NCBI GenBank assembly: GCA_020343635.1 | Contig: CP070804.1 | Coordinates: 77,951-95,283 of the forward strand | Reading direction: 5' to 3' | DNA: 17,333 nt | Source of the DNA: Candidatus Aenigmatarchaeota archaeon | GTDB lineage: Archaea; Aenigmatarchaeota; Aenigmatarchaeia; QMZP01; JAFGSV01 | In this document: positions 7,067-14,564 of the stretch, in pieces | Layout of the letters: every line of letters begins with the position of its first letter | Position numbering within the stretch: position 1 is the stretch's first letter | The notes under the pieces: generated by a model | The model's input: the letters and a program-made list of their open reading frames with translations, nothing else | Databases searched by the model: none | What the model was told of the DNA's origin: nothing | Translations under genes and position numbers: made by a program

Positions 7067-10000
7067 CTATTGCCTTGATCTTTTCATTCTGCTTCTCATC
7101 CTGTCAGCAAGGCTGGCGGGCCGCTGTCCTTGTTGATAAGAATCTGAAACCTTCCTGTAACTTCCTGAATAGGCTGGTCTGTGCTTTGTTACTATCTCGC
7201 CGGCTTTTTTCGGTTTCTTCCCCGGAAGTATGCGTCTTACAGCAAGAACTGCATTCTTGAGCTTGTCTCCTATCGAGCCCTTTCCCTTGGGAGAATATCC
7301 CTTCCCCATGGTATATCCCTGAGGCGGGACCATCATGTATATGAGCAGTCCGACAGCTCCGACCGCGACCACGGCAACTATTATCCATATTATTATAGCG
7401 TTCCAGAATGAAGAACCCAATCCTGATATGCCGAACTCTTCCATGAGGTCCCTTGTGCTGGATATCAGTGAGTTAAGCTCGTCTATGTAAACAGAAGCCT
7501 GTGCGTAATCCTCATCTTCGATGGCATCCCTGAGGCTGTTGAAAAGCTCCTCGGTTTCATTCACTTTGTTTTCAAGTGCCGTGAGGTTGTCTCCTGAAAG
7601 TGCCCCCTTTCCTGCGTTGAAATCTGCCAGAAGAGCGTTGACTATGGCCGTCAGGTTCTGGTAGTCACTCTCAATCTCTACTATGGTTTCAGGAAGCGGA
7701 TTAACTATAAGCGTGAACTTCTTCTCACTCTTGGCGATTGAGCTCGTGGTAGCACTGAAAGTCCCCTCGTATTTTCCCACCTTAACTTCCTCGGTGCTTG
7801 AAATGTCCACTGTATAATTTCCGGTCTCGTTTGCATCCAAGCCCTGCATCGGAGGGGTGATATTGATCGTCAGTCCCTCAAGTTCGAGTACCGCGGCAAG
7901 GCTGACTGCAATGTTCTTGTTCCCCGTGTTTTTCACGAAAACCACGATCTCTGTGGATTCTCCCTGCGTGAGGTTTATGGAACTTTCATATTCGGTTATC
8001 AATACCTCGTAGACAGGTTTGACCTTGCACGTGTGTCCTGTTGCATAATAACCTTCCTCACATTCTATCTCCTCGCATACAAAACCAGTGGCACAGTATT
8101 CATCCGAATCGCAGCTTGCGTTAGTTAAGCACTCATACTGAACACCGCCGATCCCGGTGTCTCCGTTGCCGTCTCCGTTGCCGTCTCCGTCGCCAGCGGC
8201 ACTGACTGTGATTTCGTTTATAACCACATAATAATAATGCCCTCCATCATAAGTATAGGATCCATTCGATGTCAGATTTGCCGTTCCTGCGGCTTCAGCG
8301 TACAGATGGCCAAGCGTCTCGTTGTTGCTTCCCGGAGTCAGTCCTCCCGCTATGGTGTAAGTATCTGGTTCACCGTCGGCAAAGAAGTCGAAATCGAATA
8401 TCGCATTGGGGTCGTCTTCTGCATCGACTGCGATATCCGATGTTATGGCAACGACACCGTCGTTGTAGAATATATGCTTGTTGTTGGTGTCGGAGTCATC
8501 AACCTCAAGAGAATTGCTGAGCGATGTGATTACCAACCTGAGGAAGGGCGCTGTAAGGTTATAGGAACCTGTGTAAGAGCTGTTTCCTGTGTAATTACCT
8601 GTGCTTCCTGTGTTATCTGTCGCTGATGCAATAACGTTGATAGCGTGCAGTCCGTATTCGGCGTATCTAGTGGTATACCATTCTTCATCCACGTCTATCG
8701 CCTTTGAATATATCTGCGGATCCGGAACCGTGTAGTTGAACGTATAGACTCCACCGCCTGTTTCGCTGAAATCCCCAGTCCTGTTCTCGACGGCGTTCGT
8801 CTCCGTCCTTTGCATGTTCAGGGCGTTCCACTTGTCGAGCAGTGTGAAGTCGTCAATGCTTAAGCCTGTCACCCCGGTTCCGTTGTTGTAACTGACTGTG
8901 ACGTTAACAGTCACGTTTTCGCCGGGATTAGGAGACCCTGTCACATCGTTGATTGTGACATTTAGCAATGTGGAGAACGAATCCTGCTTTGAATTGTCGT
9001 TTTCATATTGTTCGTTCTCTCCGGTTCCGGAATCTGCTGCTGCAAGCACGTAATATTGTGCATCCCCTGCGCTGGCATTGAATTCATAGATTATCGAATA
9101 ATAGCTTCCATTCGGAAGACTTGTATTCTGAACCACAACACTCGAGTTGCTGGTCAGTGGCGAAGCCGCAGGGTCTGAGTCGTCATCGAAATAAACGGTT
9201 ACTGCTGTATTGTTCTCAACATTGGCTGTTCCGTTGTTTTGAAGTGTGACATTTACCGTCACCATCGCGTATGCATACGGAGCCTCAGTTTCGTCGAAGG
9301 TCACGCTGCTGACAAGGATATTTGACCTGTTACCCACGTTGACAGTAAAGTTCTGGGTAGCGAAAGACGAGTTGGCGACGGAGTCCCAGCACCGCACATT
9401 CCATATGTACTGGACCTGCTGGTCGCTGTCTGTGCTGAACCCATAAACTGTTATGTTGTTCATCTGGTTATTGACCGCGTTGCTGTCTGTATCGTTGAGC
9501 TGCCAATCTCCACCGGTTGAATTTCCTACCCATACACTACAGTAAGCGAAAGAACCTGACGTGTCATAAGGCGTGAAATTGAATTCCACATCACCGTCAG
9601 CGTCCCAACTGTTATTGGCAGGGTAATTCAGCGTCACAGTAGGTGCTATTGCGTCATAGAAGAACCATTCGCTGAAAGTAGTCATATTTGAATAACCTAC
9701 TGAGTCATTGGCACTTATGTTGAATGTGTAGTTTCCGTCAGTTGATGGCGACCACACTGCAGTGCAGTTCCACTCAATGGCTGAAATCTGTGAGCAGTTT
9801 TCGGTTAGGCCATATATAGATTCAGCCACATTTGAAGCGTTTACAATGGTCATGACTGTCTTAGAACTGACCAGAGATCTGTCATTAACTTTTACCCACA
9901 TCTTTATATCATTACTGAAGTATGTGGCATTCCTGCCGAAAACTGAAAACCTAGGTGCCTGGCCATCAATACCACTTGTTATGTTCTGAGAAACTGTGTA

Positions 10001-10492
10001 ACCATTGGAGACATTCAAAACTGTAACATTCCAGTTGTATATGTTTTCGGTTGATATCGATGAAGCTGTCGCACTGAAGTTTATGTAAATCCCTGTTGCA
10101 TTTGTCAGGTTGCCAGTAAGCGTGTTACACTCTATAAGGGTTATGTTTCCGACACCATCACTGGTTCTGTTGTAGCAGTTCCAGTCACCCCTGTTAGTGG
10201 CAATTGTTGTGTTATCAACATCGAAAACCGCATTTACTCCAGAAATGGGCATTGATATGTTTATTTGGTTGATTTCAAGAGTTGCGTTAGTATTACTGAG
10301 TGTGAAATTGAAGTATTCCGTTCCACCACTTGTTGTCCAGTTTTCGTTATCTTCTGTTACAAGCATGATGTTGATGTTGTCATAACTCACCATACTGGGA
10401 AGAGCCATAGCAGGTAGAATGAATGAGAGTCCTATTACGATTGCCGTAATAACAGCGCATTCCTTTCTGAAAGTTTTTGTATCGAGCGACAT
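7067..10492 (-). CDS. Large glycosylation-rich surface protein with C-terminal membrane anchor
   Basis: The protein has 1141 residues. ATG 10492 is preferred over TTG 10507 because GGAG lies five bases upstream of it. A signal peptide (about 1-33, hydrophobic VITAIVIGLSFILPAMA) leads into a chain of beta-sandwich, Ig-like segments with dozens of N-x-S/T sequons. One segment near 390-500 (NILVSSVTFDETEAPYAYAM...) looks CARDB-like. A Gly/Asp/Asn linker (about 767-778) is followed by a six-Cys module at about 784-820 (ECLTNASCDSDEYCATGFVC...), resembling small disulfide-rich modules of archaeal surface proteins. Next come a NEW3-like Ig domain (about 825-930), a helical stalk (about 934-1015), one membrane helix (about 1030-1052, NAIIIWIIVAVVAVGAVGLL) and an 85-90 residue basic cytoplasmic tail ending RMRSRMKRSRQ. 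The inferred role is an S-layer-like or adhesive envelope protein. Its gene converges on the FKBP-thioredoxin gene with two bases between stop codons. Confidence 0.88.
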   Translation of the reverse strand: MSLDTKTFRKECAVITAIVIGLSFILPAMALPSMVSYDNINIMLVTEDNENWTTSGGTEYFNFTLSNTNATLEINQINISMPISGVNAVFDVDNTTIATNRGDWNCYNRTSDGVGNITLIECNTLTGNLTNATGIYINFSATASSISTENIYNWNVTVLNVSNGYTVSQNITSGIDGQAPRFSVFGRNATYFSNDIKMWVKVNDRSLVSSKTVMTIVNASNVAESIYGLTENCSQISAIEWNCTAVWSPSTDGNYTFNISANDSVGYSNMTTFSEWFFYDAIAPTVTLNYPANNSWDADGDVEFNFTPYDTSGSFAYCSVWVGNSTGGDWQLNDTDSNAVNNQMNNITVYGFSTDSDQQVQYIWNVRCWDSVANSSFATQNFTVNVGNRSNILVSSVTFDETEAPYAYAMVTVNVTLQNNGTANVENNTAVTVYFDDDSDPAASPLTSNSSVVVQNTSLPNGSYYSIIYEFNASAGDAQYYVLAAADSGTGENEQYENDNSKQDSFSTLLNVTINDVTGSPNPGENVTVNVTVSYNNGTGVTGLSIDDFTLLDKWNALNMQRTETNAVENRTGDFSETGGGVYTFNYTVPDPQIYSKAIDVDEEWYTTRYAEYGLHAINVIASATDNTGSTGNYTGNSSYTGSYNLTAPFLRLVITSLSNSLEVDDSDTNNKHIFYNDGVVAITSDIAVDAEDDPNAIFDFDFFADGEPDTYTIAGGLTPGSNNETLGHLYAEAAGTANLTSNGSYTYDGGHYYYVVINEITVSAAGDGDGNGDGNGDTGIGGVQYECLTNASCDSDEYCATGFVCEEIECEEGYYATGHTCKVKPVYEVLITEYESSINLTQGESTEIVVFVKNTGNKNIAVSLAAVLELEGLTINITPPMQGLDANETGNYTVDISSTEEVKVGKYEGTFSATTSSIAKSEKKFTLIVNPLPETIVEIESDYQNLTAIVNALLADFNAGKGALSGDNLTALENKVNETEELFNSLRDAIEDEDYAQASVYIDELNSLISSTRDLMEEFGISGLGSSFWNAIIIWIIVAVVAVGAVGLLIYMMVPPQGYTMGKGYSPKGKGSIGDKLKNAVLAVRRILPGKKPKKAGEIVTKHRPAYSGSYRKVSDSYQQGQRPASLADRMRSRMKRSRQ
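8159..8194 (-). repeat. Three tandem 12-base repeats in the surface protein gene
   Basis: On the plus strand GTCTCCGTTGCC occurs twice, followed by one copy with a single change (GTCTCCGTCGCC). On the coding strand this gives alternating Gly-Asp and Gly-Asn, a flexible acidic linker just before the six-Cys module. The unit length is a multiple of three, so copy-number change would lengthen or shorten the linker without a frameshift. Confidence 0.9.
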
Positions 10493-10496
10493 TAAG

Positions 10497-10526
10497 ACTC
10501 CTACCAACAGATAGATGTTATATTAT
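10497..10526 (-). promoter_or_regulatory. TATA-like box and ribosome site of the surface protein gene
   Basis: On the minus strand ATAATATAAC (10517-10526) is centred about 29 bases before ATG 10492, and TAGGAGT (10497-10503) places GGAG five bases before it. The ribosome site is what decides the ATG over the upstream TTG. A separate promoter is plausible because the upstream ligase gene is functionally unrelated and ends 51 bases away. Confidence 0.5.
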
Positions 10527-10543
10527 TGTCTTAAGTATTTAAT

Positions 10544-12265
10544 TTATTTCCTGCCTTTCTGCTGCGCATACAGTTTTGACATCCTCTCTATATCATCGCA
10601 TTCTTCCGGGCTCTTGTCCGGCCTTATACTTACAAGGCGGGGGAATCTTAAAGCGTAACCAGAATCATAATTGGGGCTCTTCTGTATCTCCTCGTATGCT
10701 ATTTCAATAACAATCATCGGCTTTATCCTGACCATGTTTCCCTTTTCGCCGACAACGGAAGGCTTCAACATTTCCGTAAGTTCCCTGAAGGTGATGTCCC
10801 TTTCGTTGGTCTTCTTTTCCTTTACTCCTGTACCCATCATTCCGCATTCGAGGAACTCGCCACTCTCCTGATCCCTGCATGCAAGAACGAATGATCCCAT
10901 CCATCCTGCTCTCTTCCCTGTTCCCCACTGGGCGCCCGTTATGACGAGGTCCAGGGTCTCCATTATGGGCTTGACTTTCAGCCAGCCTCCTGCGACACGC
11001 CTCCCGGGCTGGTATGTCGCGTCTAGGTTCTTTACCATGACGCCTTCCTGGCCGGCGTATAGCGCATCCTGATAGAACTTCTCGGCCTTCTGCAAATCCT
11101 TTGAAAGAAGGGGCTCGGCAAGCTGGAACTTCCCCGGACTTACCTTTATGACACTTTCAAGCATCTTTCTCCTTTCCTTGAAGGCTTTATCGAAAAGGGG
11201 ATTTCCCTCCAGAAAGACTATGTCGAACCAGTTCATCTGTATGGGTATCTCCTTTACCATCTTGTCTATGTCATATTTGCGGTGGATCCTCTGCGAAAGG
11301 AGCTGGAATGGGGCAGGTTTCCCGCCACTGCCCAATGCCATGGCCTCGCCTTCAAGGACGCATCTCCCTGCTTTGACTCCGCCCTTTATCATCTTCACGA
11401 TGTCCGGGAACTGCCTCGTGACATTTTCAAGCCTCCTGGTGAAAAGCCAGACCTTTTCATCGTCCTTGTGCGCCTGTATCCTGGCACCGTCGAATTTCAC
11501 CTCTATCTGCGCGTTCTCATAGGATTCCAGAGCTTCCTTAAGCGATGGAGATTTCTCGGCGAGCAAGACCTGGAACGGCTTTCCGAGCTCAAGTCCCGCC
11601 TTTTTGAGGCCCTCAAGGCCCTTCTGCTTCGCAATGCAGGCCACCTCCCCGTAATCAGGTCTCATGAACCATGCCCATTCGATAGCCCGAATCACGGCCC
11701 TCTTTTCGTCCCCTTCTTTATCCGGAAAGAATGCCGCAGCAATCGCATCACGTACCACGCCTTCAGCAACCCCCACCCTCAGCTGGCCGAGAGCTGTCCT
11801 GACTATGTACTTCGCTTCCTTGGGATTCGAATGCATCACCAGCTCCTTGACGATGTTTATCTTGACTTCCTGGCTGCCCTTTCCCTCTACCGTGGCCAGC
11901 TTTTGAAGGTTCTCGAAGACCTTCGTGATGTCTATCTGCTTGAATCCCAGTGTCTGCTGTTTTTTCCCTGTTAAAAGCTTCTCAACGGTAAGCCCTAGGT
12001 CACCTGTCTCGTTGAAGTGCTTCATGACTTCCTTATCACTGAAACCGGTCGCAGTCGAGACTATTTTCACTATCATCTTGTCGGCGATTCCAGTCTCGAA
12101 CTCGCTCCAGTTCGGGAACACCTTCCCCTGGAGAAGCAGCACGACCTTGGGCAGGCTCTCGGTTTCCGTCTCCTTGAGTATACGTGCAATCGCGTCTATC
12201 TTTCCCAGCCTGGCGGATGTCTTCTCCAGCTCCTCGTAGACCTCAACAAGCTTCGAATACAGCAT
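10544..12265 (-). CDS. lig: ATP-dependent DNA ligase (archaeal type)
   Basis: The protein has 573 residues, the usual length for archaeal ligases. It seals nicks with ATP in replication and repair through a lysyl-AMP intermediate. An N-terminal helical DNA-binding domain covers about 1-230 (KYIVRTALGQLRVGVAEGVV is its conserved core). The nucleotidyltransferase domain carries motif I KFDGARIQ with catalytic Lys257, motif III-like NWFDIVFLEG (345-354), motif IV EGVMVKN (407-413) and motif V WLKVKP (428-433). A C-terminal OB-fold domain follows, with RFPRLVSIRPDK at 540-551. All expected motifs are present with no sign of damage. The gene is preceded on the minus strand by a TATA-like ATTTTAAA 25 bases before ATG 12265, so its message is probably leaderless. 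Confidence 0.97.
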   Translation of the reverse strand: MLYSKLVEVYEELEKTSARLGKIDAIARILKETETESLPKVVLLLQGKVFPNWSEFETGIADKMIVKIVSTATGFSDKEVMKHFNETGDLGLTVEKLLTGKKQQTLGFKQIDITKVFENLQKLATVEGKGSQEVKINIVKELVMHSNPKEAKYIVRTALGQLRVGVAEGVVRDAIAAAFFPDKEGDEKRAVIRAIEWAWFMRPDYGEVACIAKQKGLEGLKKAGLELGKPFQVLLAEKSPSLKEALESYENAQIEVKFDGARIQAHKDDEKVWLFTRRLENVTRQFPDIVKMIKGGVKAGRCVLEGEAMALGSGGKPAPFQLLSQRIHRKYDIDKMVKEIPIQMNWFDIVFLEGNPLFDKAFKERRKMLESVIKVSPGKFQLAEPLLSKDLQKAEKFYQDALYAGQEGVMVKNLDATYQPGRRVAGGWLKVKPIMETLDLVITGAQWGTGKRAGWMGSFVLACRDQESGEFLECGMMGTGVKEKKTNERDITFRELTEMLKPSVVGEKGNMVRIKPMIVIEIAYEEIQKSPNYDSGYALRFPRLVSIRPDKSPEECDDIERMSKLYAQQKGRK

Positions 12266-12286
12266 AAGGATAATTTGGATTTCAGC

Positions 12287-12294
12287 TTTAAAAT
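12287..12294 (-). promoter_or_regulatory. TATA-like box for the DNA ligase gene
   Basis: The minus strand reads ATTTTAAA, centred about 25 bases before the ligase ATG at 12265. No ribosome site is visible, fitting a leaderless message. Confidence 0.5.
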
Positions 12295-12378
12295 AGCATT
12301 TTTCGTCAACGTTTTTGCATGACTCGAACAGAAAAAGGTTGATAGCGGGGAGTGGATTTGAACCACTGACCTTTGGGT

Positions 12379-12402
12379 CTCCCGATGACTACCTGAAGCC
12401 AA
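12379..12402 (-). other. tRNA intron 2, 24 bases, canonical position 37/38
   Basis: This intron begins directly after A37 and ends before A38. The anticodon stem forms the outer helix, and CUC of the loop can pair with GGG near the intron 3' end (central helix, one weak or missing pair). The intron folds on itself as UGGCU/AGUCA with a six-base loop. The 3' bulge is AG^A. This is a slightly relaxed bulge-helix-bulge. Confidence 0.85.
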
Positions 12403-12410
12403 TATGAGCC

Positions 12411-12457
12411 TTTCGCAACCTTTTCCGTTAACGCTGTGCGCGCAGCGTAAAGGGTTA
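12411..12457 (-). other. tRNA intron 1, 47 bases, non-canonical position 29/30
   Basis: This intron sits in the 5' anticodon stem. The predicted splice motif is complete: a four-pair central helix joins exon bases 24-27 (UCGU) to intron bases 42-45 (GCGA), flanked by three-base bulges UG^U and AA^G. An inner helix AACC/GGUU follows, and an internal hairpin ACGCUG/CAGCGU caps the intron. The outer helix is weak (C23-G31, G22-C32), as is common at non-canonical sites and possibly improved after intron 2 is removed. Confidence 0.85.
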
Positions 12458-12510
12458 CAACGAGCACTCCAGGCTGCTCTACCCCGCTTCGTGTGCTATA
12501 ATTAACCGGA

Positions 12511-12531
12511 GCGTTTTAAAAGTTTAATTTA
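12511..12531. promoter_or_regulatory. Shared AT-rich promoter core between tRNA-Met and rnhB
   Basis: TTTTAAAA at 12514-12521 reads as a TATA box on both strands. On the minus strand it is about 29 bases from the tRNA 5' end. On the plus strand TTTAATTTA (12523-12531) is better placed for rnhB, about 25 bases before GTG 12552. The two divergent transcripts appear to share one compact control region. Confidence 0.5.
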
Positions 12532-12551
12532 CGCAAGATTATATTATTTGG

Positions 12552-13247
12552 GTGCTTATTGTGACAGAAAAATTGATAGCAGGGGCGGATGAGTCGGGAC
12601 GCGGTTGCATCATAGGCCCGCTTGTCGTTGTAGGAATCTCAGTGACGCCCGAGCAGGAAAAGAAGCTGAAGAGGATAGGCGTAAGGGATTCGAAGGATCT
12701 GCCGCACCACAAGCGCGAGAAGCTGGCCGAGAAGATAGAGAAGATAGCAAAGGATGTCGTTGTCTTCAAGGTGGGTCCATGCAAGATAGACACGTTCAAA
12801 AAGCAGGGCGTAAATCTTAACAGGGTCGAATCCATGAAGTTCGCTGACATCATACGCATGCTCAACCCGGATCTTGCCTACATAGACGCGCCCGACACGA
12901 ACGTTCCGAAATTCAGCGCCTTCATGCGCAAACTGGTCGGCGATGGGGTCGAGATTGTCGCCAAGCACAAGGCCGACAGGGACCATCCTGTGGTTTCAGC
13001 CGCAAGCATCATAGCAAAGGTCGAGAGAGAAAACGAGATAACGAAGCTGAAGGACCAGTACGGTGATTTCGGAACTGGCTATACTTCTGATGAGAATACC
13101 ATTAACTGGCTGCGAGAGTGGCTCAAGAATAACAAGGAGTTCCCAGAGCATCTGGTAAGGAGGACCTGGATCACGCACGATGTGCTGAAAGGCGAAAAAG
13201 AGCAGAGGAGCCTTGCTGACTGGTTCAGGGGGATGATAGGCAAATAA
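12552..13247 (+). CDS. rnhB: Ribonuclease HII
   Basis: The protein has 231 residues and cuts the RNA strand of RNA-DNA hybrids, and single ribonucleotides in DNA. The family signature AGADESGRG puts catalytic Asp13 and Glu14 at the N-terminus. Asp112 in LAYIDAP and Asp142 in KHKADRDHPVVSAASIIAKV complete the acidic site, and RDSKDL (45-50) is the conserved substrate-contact loop. Length and motifs are typical of archaeal RNase HII. Two GTG starts are possible: 12552 (taken here, about 25 bases after a TATA-like stretch) and 12561, which has GGGTG about seven bases upstream and would remove three residues. It is followed 15 bases later by aspS on the same strand, probably one transcript. Confidence 0.97.
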   Translation: MLIVTEKLIAGADESGRGCIIGPLVVVGISVTPEQEKKLKRIGVRDSKDLPHHKREKLAEKIEKIAKDVVVFKVGPCKIDTFKKQGVNLNRVESMKFADIIRMLNPDLAYIDAPDTNVPKFSAFMRKLVGDGVEIVAKHKADRDHPVVSAASIIAKVERENEITKLKDQYGDFGTGYTSDENTINWLREWLKNNKEFPEHLVRRTWITHDVLKGEKEQRSLADWFRGMIGK

Positions 13248-13262
13248 AAGTAATTATTCCTA

Positions 13263-14564
13263 ATGGTGATTATGGAAAGGAAATATTCTGACGAAGTGAA
13301 GCCGGGGGACAAAGTCGTCATGAAGGGATGGGTGGCCAAGACCAGGGACCTCGGGGGCCTCAAGTTCTTCCTTCTGAGGGACAGGCAGGGAACCATCCAG
13401 GTGACGGCAAAGAAAGGGAATGTCCCTGATAGCGTGTTCAAAAAGTTCTCGGATATAATGAAGGAGTACTGCGTATCCGTCGAGGGAAAAGTGAAAGTGG
13501 CCAAGCAGACCAGCGCAGGTGTTGAGCTCGTACCCTCGAAACTGGAGATAATATCAAAATCCGAGCCGGAACTGCCCATAGACGTGTTCGGCAAGATAGA
13601 GTCAGGGAAGGACAAGCGCTTTGACTACAGGTTCCTTGACGTGAGGGAGCCGGAAATGCAGGCCATATTCAGGATAAAGGCCAGGACCGTCCAGGCGATC
13701 CGCGAGTATTTCATTAAAGAGGGCTTCATCGAGATATTCACTCCCGTAATCCAGGCCGCGGGCGCCGAAGGGGGAGCAACCATGTTCCCTGTACAGTACT
13801 ACGACAAGAAGGCGTATTTGAGGCAGAGCCCGCAGCTGTACAAGCAGATGATGATGGCGTCCGGCATGGACAAGGTGTTCGAGATAGGGCAGGCCTTCAG
13901 GGCTGAAAAGTTCCACACAGTCAGGCATGTATCCGAGTTTCTCTCTGTGGACTTCGAGCAGGGATGGATAGAATCCGAGGAGGACATAATGCGTACCTTG
14001 GAGGGAATGGTTCATTACTCCGTCAGCGCAGTAGCTAGGGACTGCAAAAAGGAGCTGAAGATGCTTGGAAAGAGGGTGAACGTCCCCAAGCTGCCTTTCA
14101 AAAGGTTCACGTATGATTATGTTTTAAAGGCCCTCAAAAAGGTGGGAGTGAAGCTAAAATGGGGCGATGACATAGAGGACGCCCAGGAGAGGAAGTTCGG
14201 CGAAATAATGGCCAAGAAAGGCATCGAATGGTACTTCATAACTAACTTCCCTTCCAAGATAAAGCCGTTCTACATCATGCTTGAGGGAAAATCTTCAAGG
14301 GGCATTGATCTCGATTTCAAGGGCATGGAAATTGCCTCCGGCGGACAGAGGGAGCACAGGCATGACGTCCTGAAGAAGGTCATGAAAGAGAAAGGCCTGG
14401 ACCCCAAGAACTTCGAGTTCTTCCTCGAACCCTTCAGATACGGAATCCCGCCGCACGGAGGAATAGGTTTTGGCGCAGAGAGGATGGTTGAAAAGCTTTT
14501 GGACCTGCCTGACATAAAGGAAGCTATCCTCTTCCCGAGGACCCCGGAGAGGCTGATACCATAG
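13263..14564 (+). CDS. aspS: Aspartyl-tRNA synthetase, archaeal/eukaryal type
   Basis: The protein has 433 residues and charges tRNA with aspartate. An N-terminal OB-fold anticodon-binding domain (about 17-105, VVMKGWVAKTRDLGGLKFFLLRD) is followed by the class II catalytic core: motif 1 in the IREYFIKEGFIEIFTPVI region, motif 2 FRAEKFHTVRHVSEF, and motif 3 GGIGFGAERMVEKLL near the C-terminus. The length is typical of the archaeal form, without the bacterial insertion domain. At the position where discriminating and non-discriminating archaeal enzymes carry Trp or His (from memory of T. kodakarensis work), this protein has Ala25, so tRNA-Asn charging cannot be predicted. ATG 13263 is used. ATG 13272 (MERKYSDE) aligns better with family N-termini and is an equally good choice. 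The last 41 bases overlap the convergent radical SAM gene. Confidence 0.97.
   Translation: MVIMERKYSDEVKPGDKVVMKGWVAKTRDLGGLKFFLLRDRQGTIQVTAKKGNVPDSVFKKFSDIMKEYCVSVEGKVKVAKQTSAGVELVPSKLEIISKSEPELPIDVFGKIESGKDKRFDYRFLDVREPEMQAIFRIKARTVQAIREYFIKEGFIEIFTPVIQAAGAEGGATMFPVQYYDKKAYLRQSPQLYKQMMMASGMDKVFEIGQAFRAEKFHTVRHVSEFLSVDFEQGWIESEEDIMRTLEGMVHYSVSAVARDCKKELKMLGKRVNVPKLPFKRFTYDYVLKALKKVGVKLKWGDDIEDAQERKFGEIMAKKGIEWYFITNFPSKIKPFYIMLEGKSSRGIDLDFKGMEIASGGQREHRHDVLKKVMKEKGLDPKNFEFFLEPFRYGIPPHGGIGFGAERMVEKLLDLPDIKEAILFPRTPERLIP

Larger units (their letters stand above)
12343..12488 (-). tRNA. Initiator-type tRNA-Met (CAU) with two introns
   Basis: On the minus strand the acceptor arm AGCGGGG/CCCCGCT, D-arm GAGC/GCTC and T-arm AGTGG-TTCAAAT-CCACT are intact. 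The anticodon arm only forms after removing two inserts: TTG + GGCTCATA + ACCCAA gives stem TTGGG/CCCAA and loop CTCATAA, anticodon CAU. The mature RNA is 75 bases with discriminator A73, and CCA is not encoded. A1-U72 and three consecutive G-C pairs (29-31 with 39-41) are archaeal initiator hallmarks, so initiator is favoured over elongator Met or Ile(CAU). Exons are 12458-12488, 12403-12410 and 12343-12378. Junctions are unambiguous because flanking bases do not permit sliding. A TATA-like TTTTAAAA (12514-12521) lies about 29 bases upstream of the 5' end. Confidence 0.92.

Noticed and set aside
8159..8194. CRISPR-like direct repeats
   Set aside because: The repeats are 12 bases, directly adjacent without spacers, and lie in frame within a surface protein gene.
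12343..12488. Degenerate tRNA pseudogene
   Set aside because: The anticodon stem first appears broken, but removing two introns with bulge-helix-bulge features restores a perfect 75-base tRNA with all stems paired.
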